Below are positions 22,290 through 34,239 of a stretch of DNA of 64,000 bases, piece after piece. Position 1 is the stretch's first letter. Each line of letters starts with the position of its first letter. The translations under genes and the position numbers were made by a program. Under the pieces are notes generated by a model. The model worked only from the letters and a program-made list of their open reading frames with translations. It searched no databases and had not been told where the DNA came from. Source of the stretch: Gamarada debralockiae (lineage: Eukaryota > Ascomycota > Leotiomycetes > Helotiales > Hyphodiscaceae); NCBI GenBank assembly GCA_002803225.1, contig NXFV01000472.1, positions 1 through 64,000 of the forward strand. The letters run 5' to 3'.

Positions 22290-22902
22290 CGACGGTGGCA
22301 GGTCTTGCTCAACTTCTACAAATTCAACTAGTGCACCCCTTCAACCTTCAATATATCGGAACCGTCCGTGCCAAAGCTGAAGCTAAAGGGTTCTCTTTCG
22401 GGAATTGTCCAATCAACACACCACTCTCTTGAGTGAACCCTTGGTTTCGTACTCCAATCCGGAACCCAAGACGGCAGTCCCAACCTATTCTCGGTCCTGT
22501 TCCCGTTAAATTCAGCACCCTTTTCAATCCACTTTCTTTTAAGAACTCCACTGCAGCTTCCATGTATACTTCCTTTGCCGGCTCCCCATTGTCTGGCTGA
22601 TATGAACGAATGTGGTTTGTCGGTTATTCGAATTGTTTGGCAACACTTATCAACAGCCAGAATATCTTTCCAAGATATAGTCCCTCCACCAACACAAGAT
22701 CATAACTTCCTTAGGAAGAATAGTCTCTTGGACAATACATATGCGTCCCCAATAATCTCGTTCTCAAAGACATTTGAAAGGCTTCTATATCGTTTCCTAC
22801 TCTGAACCACTTTCCTCGGATCATACACACCCTGGCTCTATTCTCCAATAATTTGGTCAACGTTCGCAAGCGTAACTTACCCTCCAACCAAACCCCTAAC
22901 AA
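22290..22902 (-). pseudogene. HET-domain (heterokaryon incompatibility-like) relic
   Basis: Fragments typical of the region after a HET domain occur in order on the minus strand but in several frames: IVQETILPKEVMILC, GGTISWKDILAVDKCCQT, YMEAAVEFLKESGLKRVLNL and LPSWVPDWSTKPRVHSREW. In intact relatives these follow each other as the VQE, ISW, AAVEFL and LPSWVPDWS motifs. At least two frameshifts separate them, and the N-terminal HET core is absent; an A-rich block abuts the upstream end. I conclude it is a decayed gene of the HET family, whose intact members act in non-self recognition and cell death. Confidence 0.6.
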
Positions 22903-23016
22903 AAGAAAAAAAAAAATTAAAAAACATTAAAAAAAATATAAAAAAAATAAAAAAAATAAAAATTAAATTTATATATATATATTTAAAAAAAAATAAAAAA
23001 AAAAAAAAATAAAAAT
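22903..23016. repeat. A-rich low-complexity block
   Basis: About 110 bases of almost pure A and T, mainly A5-A15 runs split by single T residues, with TATATATATAT in the middle. It separates the HET relic from unrelated DNA. It could be a retroposon tail or a replication slippage product, and such runs also cause assembly errors. Confidence 0.85.
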
Positions 23017-23295
23017 ACTGTCCTTAGCAGCTCCCGCCCATTCTGGGAAGTCCAGCATGCAGATGACCTCATTGCTTCGGATACCAGTCTCATAGATCCC
23101 CAATCTGCTGCTTCCAGCCGGAGCTCAAGGGAGTATTTTGATTTATAATCTATCTCTCAGGATTCCAAATATCATTTAGAGACCCATGCAGTAGAACTTT
23201 CGAATAAGCGACGGAAAAGAAACTCGAGTGTTAGTCACGAGCGCGGGGGTTGGAGCCTAGAAAAGCTTCGCTTAAATTACTTCTCCTTCGCGCAT
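23017..23295. other. Spacer downstream of the PKS
   Basis: No gene is recognised. It follows the A-rich block and contains the 3' flank of the polyketide synthase gene. Confidence 0.4.
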
Positions 23296-26200
23296 TTATC
23301 TTTTTAAATGTTTAAGCAAAAACTTATACCCCTCCCTAACAATTCTCCACTCCGCTTCCTTCCGCCCACTATATAAATCAAAAAGATGCACGCCCCCCTC
23401 TAAAACCCCAATCTCAGAAGGTATTCCCTTCTCCTGCAGTGCCTCATAAGTCTTTTGCATCTGCTGCCACGGTATCAAATCATCTTTTGTACCATGAATT
23501 AAGTACGTTGGGACTTTATAATTCCCTTGCATAATTTGTGCAAATGGCGAGATTGAGACGATATCTTCCTTCGCTGGTTGAGGTAGTGAAAGGTATGATT
23601 TCGGGTTAGCCTTCTGAGTGGTGGGGGAGAGTAGCGATGATTTGCTGGGAAGACCATTGAGCAAGATAGGAAGCGCTTGGCCTTTCCAGTTCATGTGGAG
23701 GACGATACGGGAGCGAGGGACTTCAAGGGACATCCAACCGCCAATAGCTCCCTTGCGGGGATCGACGTTGTAGCCTACGATCTATGGAGAGATGCATTAG
23801 CTGCTGCTGTTGGATTCTGATGCAAGGAGTACTGACTGGGCTCTCTTGAACACCTTCAAGGAGATCATAATCTTCCGGAAATCTATTTTGGGTATTTTCG
23901 GGATAGTTCGGTTGCTTCCAACCTAGGTCATATATGTTAGCAACTGAAAATACGATATGCTAAGAAGGGACAATGGAGACATACATTCATCCTCGTAGTC
24001 GGTCGGGCAATAAAAGGCCAAGATAGCATCGGGTGGCTTAACACCCCTCCGCGCAGCAGTAAAGCCCATCGTCATCGAAAGAGTCCCGCCAGTCGACCAC
24101 CCAACGACTACGACTTTATCTCCATCAATTGACAGGCCGGACATCCCTAACTCAAGGCCGGGAAGCTCTGTTCTAGCCCACTGCAATGCGTCGCAGACAT
24201 CTGTTATCGGCCCATCAATGATGTTGATCTCTGGGCACAGCCTGTAATCAATACTGACTGGCAGGAAACCATTTGCAAGCAAAAGCTCTGTTTGCCGTGG
24301 ACGGATATCCTTGCGCGAAAGCATGGTATGGCCTCCTCCATGAATCATGAGCGCTGCAAATCATCAACTCAGGCTATGGATTGCACAGAAATCAATTCAG
24401 CTTACCAATTGGTCGTTTCGATCCATCAACTTGTGATCCAGCAGGTAGATATATATCCGCAAAGAGAGCGGTCGGGCCTGCTTGTTTGAAAGGTTCAGTC
24501 TTCATCCGGTCCCCGGGCACTCGTTTCGCGTTCGGTGTGACATCTTTAAAAGTACGATGGCTAAAACATATCAATACTATTCAAGAGTTGTGGATAAAAT
24601 CAACTTACATAGAACTTGACTCTAATTCCTGGGCTTTGCCGACTGCAATTTCAGAAACATCCCTGATGTGTGAATCGCCTTTCGACTGTGGTAATACCTT
24701 CTTGACCAGTTCACCAAAGGTCATCTCTCCGCTAATTTCACTGGGGTCGAGACCGACGCCAAGCACTTCCTCAATGTCACTCGAGATTTGCACCCCCATC
24801 AACGAATCCAATCCATAATCTCCAAGACAAACGTCGTATGTCATAGTTATCGGAATCTCCAGCTGCTCAGCGATCAGCTTTGCCAATTTGGCTACTGGAT
24901 TGTCGTTCGATTCCTGTGGTTCTTCATCAAGAGATGACTTGGATGAGATCTTGGAGGATGCTATGAGGGAGGGTGTGGCAGTGCCCGATGAGTTTGAGGT
25001 TGAAGTTGAGGATGAAAACCCGGAACTTTCGGTTAGATAGCTGCCCAAGGATGAGATATCCTGCAAGTCCTGGAATTGGTGAGCTGATATATCAACGCCG
25101 AAGGCTTCGTTGATCTCAGACAAGACTTCAGTACTCATTAGAGAGTCGATACCGAGGTCTTCAAATCTGGAGTTGTCTTCAATCGAATCCAAAGGAATAT
25201 CAGCGACTTTGTTCAATAAATTCCGTAACGTGGAAGAAATGTGGTCTGGCCTGGGAATATCTGAAATCGCTTTGTGTAAGATAGCGACACCTTTGCTTGG
25301 CAGTCCGGGAGCGTGGAAAGTTTTTGGCTCCTGATTATTCTCTCTTGCGCTAACCTCGGACGAGTTCTTGGCGGGTGCAGGGGAAGAGGGATTCGTCTTT
25401 GCTCCAGTTGCTGCAGAAAGAGCTTTTGTGAGTGAAGCTATGGCAACCCTCGTGAACCGGACCCCGAGAATCAACATTGCCAATTTCTTCTGCTCGTTGA
25501 AGACGTAAATATCATTGAGATAATCTTTGTCTCCCGTGGGCGTGCAGTGGGCGACCACGGTCCAAGATCGCGACTCCTGACTCCGCTGTGTGAATTCCTT
25601 GCTTGCTTGTATCCTCTCAATATACCCACAAATATATACTTGATTCTGGGGGCAAGGGTTCAAACAATTGACTTTGATCCCTGCAACTTGAATGAAATTA
25701 TCGACAGCAACTGGATCCATGAAGGAGTTGGCAAAAGCGATGTTGTCCTGCTGCGGCATAGTAATTTGAGCGGCAACCTCATTAGACATAGAAGATATCC
25801 TCTTCACGCCTTGGTAGTACTTCGCATAATTAATCACTCTGCTGAATGACTTGTAAATCAAGGCGCCTTGCATGCCCTCCGCATCTAGTTCGGCCAATAC
25901 AGACATCGCGCGTTCACAGCCGACGAGATTTTCATAGCGTTGAAATTCTGACCCAAGGTTGGCATCATTCAGGCGAGTGAGACTGATTTGTCCTGATGAG
26001 TGATTGGTGGTTTTATCTGGTTTCTTGCGAGCTTCACTTGTGAACTTGAAGTTCCAGCACATCTCTGTTCCTCGCTGAGCCAATGAGAGAGTGATTGCTT
26101 GGCTCGAATCTATTCCTAGAGGAGTCATAATAGACAGCTTTTCTACTGATGGAATGTATGATGGGGATTTGCCGGATACTAACTGAAGTGCAGCTTTGCT

Positions 26201-29200
26201 AACCAATTCAACATACAGGTCTGCAGGACATAATGGCTGGTCGAGAACAGCATGCCCTTCCACGAACACTTTGAATTCTTCACTCCTCGGGTCCACAGTG
26301 AACTGAGCTTTATTCTGGTCTTGGCCAGCAAACTTCAAGAACTCAAACTTCTCAGCACCTGTGTTTGGTTCGATGGCCGTTGCAGCTGGTAGGCTCTCAG
26401 CATCATCCTTCCAGGATAACCAATAGCGGTTTTTCTCGAATTGATACGGTGGCAGATGGATGTGCCTGTAGTGATAGCTCTGTGTGCGATGAAACGGCCA
26501 AAATTGGACTTTGTGCCCCAGTTCCCAGAGGTTCGCGGTAGCATCGGCAAGCCCACTTAGAGCATCATCACCACTTCTAAGCTTCATTGCATGGTAGGTG
26601 TGACCCAGGTTAGAAGAAGAGCCTAACGCGCGTCGAACCATTCCAGTAACAGAAGAATTTGATCCCGCTTCGAGCCAGGTGCAAGATCCAAGTTGGTTTG
26701 CGATTCGCTCCACTGCTTCTTGGAAATACACTGCAGTTCGTGTGTGCTCTGCGATTCGAGCTGGGGTGATTTCTTCCCAAGTTGACTTGCTGGAACAAGT
26801 CTCCAAGGGTATTATGGCTTTTGAAAACTCAATTTTGGAAGCCAATTCTGTTAGACCGGGTAAAATAGAATCCGTAAACTGCGAGTGAAATCCATGGGTA
26901 ACTTTCAACCTCTGGTATCGGGTAACGCCGTGTTTAGACTGCTCAGTGGAAATAATCTGCTCAACACGGTCCATGGCTTTGGCAGTGCCCACCACAACAT
27001 GGCTTGTGGGTCCATTGTAGCAAGCGATTTCAACCTTAAAACCTAACTCAGACGCGGCGGATATGATATAGGATGTGGAATCGATGTCTGCTTCGAGGGA
27101 GATCATGGAACCGGGCTCTTCACCCCAGTACTGCTGCATCAGCATGGCTCGTCCAGCGACAAGTTTAATGGCATTTTCTAGAGACAGACAGCCCGAAAGG
27201 TACATCGCAGATAGCTGCCCAAAGCTGTGTCCAACTATGGCAGCTGGACGTAGGCCACAGTCCATCCACGACTTTGTGCAGGTGTACTGAATAGCGAAAA
27301 ACATACAGTGAAGATTGACGACATCTGATACAGCATCTGTTTGGAATATAGCTGGGAATATTTCCTTCAGCCCGGTATCTCTCATCACGTCGTTGCAGCG
27401 ATTGAGATGCGAGCGGAGAAGTGCTGATGATATGTACACGGCCTCAGCAAGTCCGACGTGATTGTTAGTTTGGCCACCAAAAACCAGGACAACCGGTTTG
27501 GGCGAAGGGCTCAGAGTAGGTTGAAAAGCGTCGAGATGTTCGGTAAGGTGGAATAGACTGGTGGAGGTGCTAATGATACGGTATTTGAGAGAGTGATTGT
27601 GTTTTTGAGCAAGGTTGTGCGCCAAATCAGCCAACTCAATCCCGGAACGCTCCTGTGAGGGGAGTCTTGCGGCCAGAGATTGTATAGCTTTGCAAGATGC
27701 TGCCAAGCTCTTCTCGGACTGGGCAGAAATAAAGATGGGAACTTTTGGCAAGAAAACATTGCCAGGTACTGACTGGCATTCGTGGGGTGCTTGTCCAACA
27801 ATTAAGGCTGCCTTGCTTCCAGCCGCGCCGTAATTGCTGACAAATGCGGCTCGGAATTTGTTTTCCCAGGGCTTGAGCGATCTTGGAATGGCCATCTTAC
27901 TTGAGTCAAGTGAAGGAATTTTCGGATTTAAGGATTGGTGACTCGCTAATGGTGAATCATGAGCACGGTCTTGATCAACGAAGCAACACCAGATGAAGCC
28001 CCGCAATGACCAATATTGCCTTTGACTGATCCGAGATGCAGGGTCTCCTTGCGCTGAGCGCCGCCAAAGACTTGTCGTATGCTCTCAACCTCCACAGGGT
28101 CCCCCGCCTGAGTTCCTGTTCCGTGGGCTTCGATAAATGAGATATCCGAAGGCAGGATTCTTGATTCCGCAACAACTTTCTTGTAAAGTTGAACCTGTGA
28201 CGGCCCATGGGGAACAGTAATATAGGTCTCATTCTTGCATTGATTGACCCCAGACCCAGCAATAACTCCCATCACGAAATCTCCATCATTAATTGCGGCG
28301 GACAATTTCTTGAGAAAGACCAGGCCCACGCCCTCGCCTCGACAGTATCCGTCGGCTTTAGAGTCGAAAGGCTTTGACGCTCCGGTTGGACTCAAGAAAT
28401 TTGCTGCGCGAAGATTTTCCCAAAGATTGGGGCTTGTGTTAACTCTGACACCCCCTGCAAGGGCTCTTGAGCATTGCCCCGATTGAATGGCTTTACAGGC
28501 AGCGTCTATAGCGACCATAGATGCGCTACAGGCAGTGTCGTATGAAATTGATGGCCCAGTCCACCCAAAGTGGTAGCTAATCCGACCTCAGAGAAATGCT
28601 CGGAGTTCCCCCAGTGCAGAAAGGCTGTGGCGGGATGTGACGCGATATTGTCATGATAGTCGGTAGTCGCAACACCAATATAACAGCCGACATCTTCTGG
28701 AGGAGAGTCCTCTGAAAGGTATCCAGAAGATTCAACTGCTTGGTAGGCCGTTTGGAGGAGCAGCCGTTGCTGGGGATCCATGGAAGCCGCCTCGCGAGGG
28801 GATTTCTTGAAGAATGCATGGTCGAATGCACCAGGATCTCGGACAAAGCTGCCCCAGAACCGTGAGCCACCTTTAGTTCTGCGAAGCCCTTTCAAAGGCC
28901 ATCTTTCTTCTGGCACTTCTTCACACATTGATGCCCCTTCGCTTATGACTTGCCAGAATTCGTCTAGCGAGTCCACTCCAGCATACTTGCAACCCATGCC
29001 AATAATAGCAACTGCACCCTCTGGATAATTGTATTCGTCGTCTTTTATATGGAGTTCGGGCAGATGGAGACTGTAAATTCTTGTAATCATGAAATTTGAG
29101 CTGCGAGTAATTGATGTTGGCATCAAATCAGAAAAGCCGAAGATCACCACTTGAGAGTCGTGAGCAATGTCTCTGGTGCTTGCAGAAATTGTGCGTTCCC

Positions 29201-30188
29201 AATCCGAGATTTCCGTCAGAAGAGACGCTGCGGCGATCTGGGACAAAGATCCTCGAGCAATCCTGTCCCCATCACTATTCGTCCTTACGGGAACTATGAG
29301 CGATTCTGCGAATGGTAGTTGGATGCAACTGAGATTGTTGCAAAGTGATGTAACTTTTTGGAGGGTGTGTTGATGCGCAGGCGTATGGAATCGGCCTTCC
29401 ACCTCAATCGATTTATTGAGGATCTCGTTCTGGGTGAGCTTTTCGGAGAAAGAGGGCAGCCTTGATTGTGGGATGGTTACAGTGGCATTGTTATGATCAA
29501 AAATGACTGATACATAAGCCTATGAAATGTTAGTAAGGAATGAAACGTTCTAAGATTAAGGTGATGTTCTTACATCGGGATAAGAAGTCATGAGGTCCAA
29601 AAATCTTCGGCGTTTTTCTTCTTACTTCCATCGGACCGTGAGACAAAGTCTCTTGTCCGCCAAAAGTCCATCCAAATCAACATATGCACCAATGCAAAGA
29701 GCTAGCCGCAAAGCTATTCCACCCAAGACAGGAACATCATATTCGTCTTTTGCGCACGCAATAGAAATTGCCGAGAGAAATCCGGTACAAAGCCCCTGGA
29801 TACCAGCATCCTTACAATTCTCGACAACGTTCTGATGCTTTGAGCCTGCATGGCAACTTGGCAAAGTTGCTAGGTACTGGAAATACTGGATGATGTGAAT
29901 AATGACTGTCAAGGGCGTTCGTAAGACATTTGAAAGATGTCGAGAATCCGGGATATCTCCATTGTCGAGCCATTGTGTTAAGGCCTGGATTCCGCCAAGT
30001 CCTGCTACCTCTTCCAATAAGGGATCCGACTTGGTCAATAGTTGCCAGAAATTTGGAAGATCTTTCACTGCTTCATAGAACTTCCGCAACAGAGGCTCAC
30101 GAACAAAGAACTCTCTTAACTGTCTGAATTGTTCAAGAGATGGGAGACTTGTTTGGGGACCAAACAAAAGAAGTGTGGATTGGGCCAT
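23296..30188 (-). pseudogene. Non-reducing polyketide synthase, SAT-KS-AT-PT-ACP-ACP-TE, with lesions
   Basis: A cytosolic type I iterative PKS making an aromatic polyketide. SAT (30188-28990): active site GIQGLCTGFLSA. KS (28990-27950): MDPQQRLLLQTAYQ, DTACSAS with the nucleophile Cys, EAHGTGTQAGDP and KGNIGHCGA. AT: VGHSFGQLSAMYLSG. PT: EGHAVLDQPLCPAD and DPVAVDNFIQ. ACP1: LGIDSLMSTEVL; ACP2: YGLDSLMGVQI. The C-terminal alpha/beta-hydrolase thioesterase (24570-23296) has [21 protein letters not shown] and GTKDDLIPW. No methyltransferase or reductase domain is seen. Lesions: TAA at 29622-29624 in the SAT; a one-base shift near 28620 and TGA at 28588-28590 just before the KS cysteine; and a shift with a small deletion near 27950. 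From 28006 to the end, AT through TE is uncorrupted. Tandem ACPs resemble orsellinate-type synthases; the product is not predictable. Confidence 0.85.
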
Positions 30189-31091
30189 GGCTAGATGTGA
30201 ATGCACCAGAGAATCGCCAACATATAGTTATTGAGATATTTCAGTTCCAGTCAGAGTATATGCTTAACTTCATAAATACCAGACAACGCTACATCTTCCT
30301 AAGATGGATCAATACCTTATTCTGAAGCCGATACGCTTCTCACGGTCGACTTGTCATACTCGGGTCCCATGATGAGTGTCCCGAAAGTATCAGCAAAAAT
30401 AGCCGCATTCTCGCTAACATCACCATCTCGGAAAGTAAGAGTTGGGGCCATTACTACCAGCCCACTAAGCGAATTACACCAAAAGCCGTACTTTTTAAGG
30501 TCTTAAAAAAATAAAAAGGACCAATTAAGATGTTATAAAACTTAAGTGAATTGCAAATAAGTACTTGTAGAGATATATATTGCTAAGAATTGAATTTTTC
30601 TCTAGAATTGATTGTTTGCAATAGGCTTGAACATAGCGAGTCGTGTTTTTTATAAGTTTTTACCTGTAAATTTAGCGATTTTGCCCGTTCTTATAAAGGA
30701 GCGTTTCAATTGAATTCCGAATTGTCAAACTTAAAAATAAAGTAAATCTTATTAATGAAACCTTGCCTGGGGATATTTAATTAAATCTTTGGTCGAATTA
30801 TAAGTAATTTAAAAGAGCATGTTTTGGTGGGATGGGCGAGTAGTAATGGCCCCAACTTTAGTGAAGATTTTTGCCGATTCGCCGAGGCGGAGAGGCTGGC
30901 TCGGAATGTGGTCGTTAGTTGAGGGCCTCTTCGGATACGGACCTTGGGGACCTACCTCATATACTCGGGTCCCTTCATCTTTCAAGAGTTCGCTTCCATG
31001 CATTAATTCGATCGCGGAATTATATCATTGCTAGAAGGACGAACGCTTTTTGCATTTGCGCGAGGCTGCATTATTCCAGTCCGCAACAGCT
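30189..31091. other. Divergent AT-rich spacer between PKS and NRPS-like genes
   Basis: About 900 bases, strongly AT-rich over 30480-30810, with no credible gene. Its position between two divergent starts makes it the former shared promoter region. No binding site for a known regulator is recognised. Confidence 0.45.
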
Positions 31092-31871
31092 ATGTCTCAA
31101 CGTTTTGAGCGACCGAACATTTGGCTTCCAAACTCCAAAAGGTCCCCTGAGTTCTCCGATATCCGTACTGTCCCAGAATTAGTCGACTTTAACGCCAAAC
31201 ACAATCCCGATTACTACTTCTGCCAACAGGTGCGAAAACTTGATGACGGGTCTTTGAGAGTCTTGAGCATCTCTCATCATCAATTCAGAGATTCTGTTTT
31301 GCTCTGTCAAGAATGGCTGGAAGCAGAAATCCAAGAACTTGGACTCCATGTTCGAGATGAAAGCGGTCGGGTGGCCAAATGTCCTCCGATTGCACTGTTA
31401 ATGGAGAGCGATGTCGGACTAATCATTCACCTAATTGCCCTGATGGGACTTGGGGTTCCAGCTCTGCTCCTATCTAATCGGCTAAATAGTGATGCTATCC
31501 ATCAGCTTCTAGCAACTACAGGAGCTCAAGCAGTACTTACTTCACCCCGTCTTTCAAGAATATGTGAAGAAGCAATCGGCTTGCATTCATCGACAAATCC
31601 GCTGGCAATGTTGTATGAGCGGAAAGTGTACGATTTCTTTACGAATCATCACCGGAATGGTAGTATCGAGGCAAGCAGCATTTGCAGGAAATACTACCAT
31701 ATCGACGAGACGGACCGGCAGGTCATAATTCTGCATTCATCTGGAACGACTGGGCTCCCAAAACCAATATATCAATCGCACGAGTATTTGCTTGGATTTG
31801 CGGCTGCTCATAAATTCTCGAGGCGTGAAGAAGCCGAAAGTCTCAATTTATCAACTCTTCCACTATTCCAC
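31092..31871 (+). pseudogene. NRPS-like enzyme, first exon only (N-terminal adenylation domain)
   Basis: The start of an adenylating (A-T-type) multidomain protein, which activates a carboxylic acid as an acyl-AMP. From the ATG at 31092: MSQRFERPNIWLPNS, PELVDFNAKHNPDYYFCQQ, a helix region LLMESDVGLIIHLIALMGLG, and the AMP-binding core VIILHSSGTTGLPKPIYQS (A3 motif), ending at LSTLPLFH. There the codon is followed by GTGAGT, a proper splice donor at 31872. The next exon is missing: about 100 bases later the sequence is the middle of an MFS transporter. About 260 residues remain of a protein normally over 1000. It is divergent from the PKS, as expected for a shared cluster. Confidence 0.75.
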
Positions 31872-31976
31872 GTGAGTCAAATCTCGCAATGTACATTCTT
31901 GGATTTATTGTTTCGATAACTGACACCCTATCCACCTCATCGCCTTCCTCGAAAAGGAGAAAAAAATAAAATAAAA

Positions 31977-32794
31977 GGCTCATTCAAACGATGATAACTA
32001 GAGCCGCGATACCGCACCTCATCCAGAAAATCGGATTTGGCTGGACGATGCGAGTCGTTGCGTTCCTGTACCTATTTCTCCTTTCCATCTCAATAGCCAC
32101 CGTCAAGTCGAGACTCGTACACAAGCCTTCGATACTCCATATTCGGGATGTGGTGGGACCTTTGCTGGAGATACCGGTTGTAGCACTCTCATTGGCAGCT
32201 TTCTTCTTCTTTTTGGGAGTTTTCCTACCATATAACTTCCTGGTAGTCGAAGCAATGGATCATGGAATGTCTTCCTCTCGCGCAAACGATCTTCTTGTAA
32301 TTCTGAGTACCACAAGGTTCGCTCACAAGACTAACCTCAACCCCTTTTTAATTATCAATCCGACATGAGCTGATCAAAGCGTTAGTGTTCTCGGCCGCAT
32401 CGTCCCGGGATGGGCTGGAGATCGTTGGGGCCGTTTCAACGTCATGATCGGTACCACTTATCTATCCACGGTCTTGGTACTCGCATTCTGGATCCTAGCT
32501 AGGAACGACGCGAGCAGAATCGCATTTGCTGCTCTGTACGGCTTCTCATCTGGAACGTTCGTCTCGATGGTCCCAACGCTCATTGCACAGGTGTGCTCGA
32601 ATATTGCGAAGCTGGGAGCGTATATGGGTGCTACGTATCTCATACTTTGTCCGGCAATATTGATGGCACAGCCAATTGGAGGCGCACTGGTGAGCGTGGG
32701 ATATGTGTATATGAAGGTATTTTGTGGCATTATGATGTTCATTGGAGGGGCAGGATTCATTGTGGCTAGGGCGGCATATGGTGGTGGGAAGTAA
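31977..32794 (+). pseudogene. MFS monocarboxylate-type transporter, 3' half only
   Basis: The second half of a major facilitator of the fungal monocarboxylate-porter type, a plasma membrane transporter. It reads IQTMITRAAIPHLIQKIGFG, then transmembrane segments VVAFLYLFLLSISIATV, VVALSLAAFFFFLGVFLPYN and, after an intron whose donor is GTTCGC near 32317, SVLGRIVPGWAGDRWGRFN, TVLVLAFWILARN, FVSMVPTLIAQV and IMMFIGGAGFIVA. It ends at a TAA near 32794. The first six helices and the start codon are absent. The left border is an A-rich run at 31955-31974. The transporter at 62-64 kb belongs to the same family but is a separate gene. Confidence 0.75.
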
Positions 32795-33378
32795 GGGTGG
32801 AGGATATGAATGTTAATGGTGTGGCTGGGCTGAGATCCGGTAGCTGATAGCTAAATTCAGAAAATCAAATTAATTGTTGTGACGGCTCTCCCGTAATGTG
32901 GGTGGCTGGATTGATTGGCCTGTTGCGTAGCTAGGAGAACCCCGCGCAGCGCCAGGAGCTTCTTCGTCTTCATCTGTTGTTTTAGTTAATGGAGTACTGT
33001 CTTGTTCGGTTATCTTGAAGTGCGCTGTGACAATCGTCCTGAATTGCTTATAGCGATATCAATACTGCATAATCCATCTAAGGAGGCTGCTACGCCTTAA
33101 TACTAAATACGTAAAGTATATGGTGGTGGGTGTGTCAGGAAATGTTTATGTAATTAGTGAAGCATCACCAATCACATCAATAAAGGACCTAGTCATCAAT
33201 CACAGATATCAATGAACACACTAAACTGCCGCTACCAACACGTCTATTTCTGACAAGTTATGCGCCCGGACTAGCGCACTACAACGACCGACATCACAAT
33301 GCAATCCAATACCGAATTCTACACTTGCAAATGGGGACGTGTGTCTGTTCTAGCAGGCGATAACTACACTCAGTTCTC
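32795..33378. other. Intergenic, no gene recognised
   Basis: Nothing is identifiable. It contains the 3' flank of the transporter remnant. Confidence 0.4.
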
Positions 33379-33795
33379 TCATACACATAAAGCAGCTCTG
33401 ATCTCCTCGAATACCTGGCCAATCGTCAAGTCTGAGAAGCGCTCGTTGAAAGTGTCGAGTTGACATGTGCATTGTCCTACTGGCACAGCGAGGTCCATTC
33501 CTCGGACCGGAGGCAGTAGTGAATTACCGAGTTCGTGGAACAGCTTGATGTATGAGGCTTTGCTTTGAGTCGATCTGCTCCTTGGCAAATGGAGCGGCCT
33601 CTGAGGGTTGCTTGAGCTTTGGCGAGGAATTTATCATGGCTTTTGTCTGAAAGAGTATCAGTACTAGTAAGAGCCTATCTACTGGTTTGAACATACCTCA
33701 GGAGTCTCCCCGTGCAGCCGAACAACAGGCTCTGGCCAACCTCCAGAAACTATGGCATCTACGCCTCGAGATTGGACTGTTTGGGAAGAGGACAT
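33379..33795 (-). CDS. Small hypothetical protein, possibly partial
   Basis: A two-exon open region beginning at the ATG at 33795 (MSSSQTVQSRGVDAIVSGGW), an intron of about 55 bases (GTATGT..TTCAG), then TKAMINSSPKLKQPSEAAPF. A second coding-like stretch, VRGMDLAVPVGQCTCQLDTF continuing to FSDLTIGQVFEEIRAAL, is in another frame, so there is either a further unrecognised intron or a frameshift. I do not recognise the family. A solo LTR sits 18 bases upstream of the ATG and would separate it from its promoter. Confidence 0.35.
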
Positions 33796-33813
33796 GAAAA
33801 AGAGTGGGAATAT

Positions 33814-33990
33814 TGTTGGGTATTGAAGTGTCTAGAAGCTTCTAGTATACGGCTGACAAATACAAGTGGCAAATAAGTATAACTAGAACCTTCGGTATGA
33901 GTCAACTGGGTGGCAAATACAGGGTTCAAACGTGTATATATAGAGCACTCCCTACTGTAGAATTAATAGATCATCACTGAAAAACCAACA
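33814..33990 (+). mobile_element. Solo LTR, family A (177 bp)
   Basis: It starts TGTTGGGTATTGAAG and ends TGAAAAACCAACA, with perfect 6-base inverted ends TGTTGG/CCAACA. The target duplicate AATAT is exact (33809-33813 and 33991-33995). It matches 828-1003 over its full length with scattered substitutions. It contains TATATATAGAGCAC, a likely TATA element. Confidence 0.95.
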
Positions 33991-34239
33991 AATATTTCTG
34001 GTAAATACGGTACGCGCGGAAATGACTTACTGTCTGTAAAAGTCGTTTAGCTTCGTCTTTTACACTCTCTCTTGTTCATTTACTTCCTCTTCAGGCCGCA
34101 AGCTCTCCATTTTCCGTGTCATATAGCCGACATGCTATCAGTGCTCGCTAAAGCCAGCTGGCTGTGAAAAGGGGCATGTACCCTTGTCGGATGGGATGAG
34201 ACCGATGCTCCAGCAATCCAAGATATAAAATAACTTGAA

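Noticed and set aside
24605..28006. AT-PT-ACP-ACP open frame as a complete stand-alone enzyme gene
   Set aside because: It continues directly from the KS of the same PKS and into the thioesterase exons, so it is annotated as part of one gene; independent use is only raised as a possibility.
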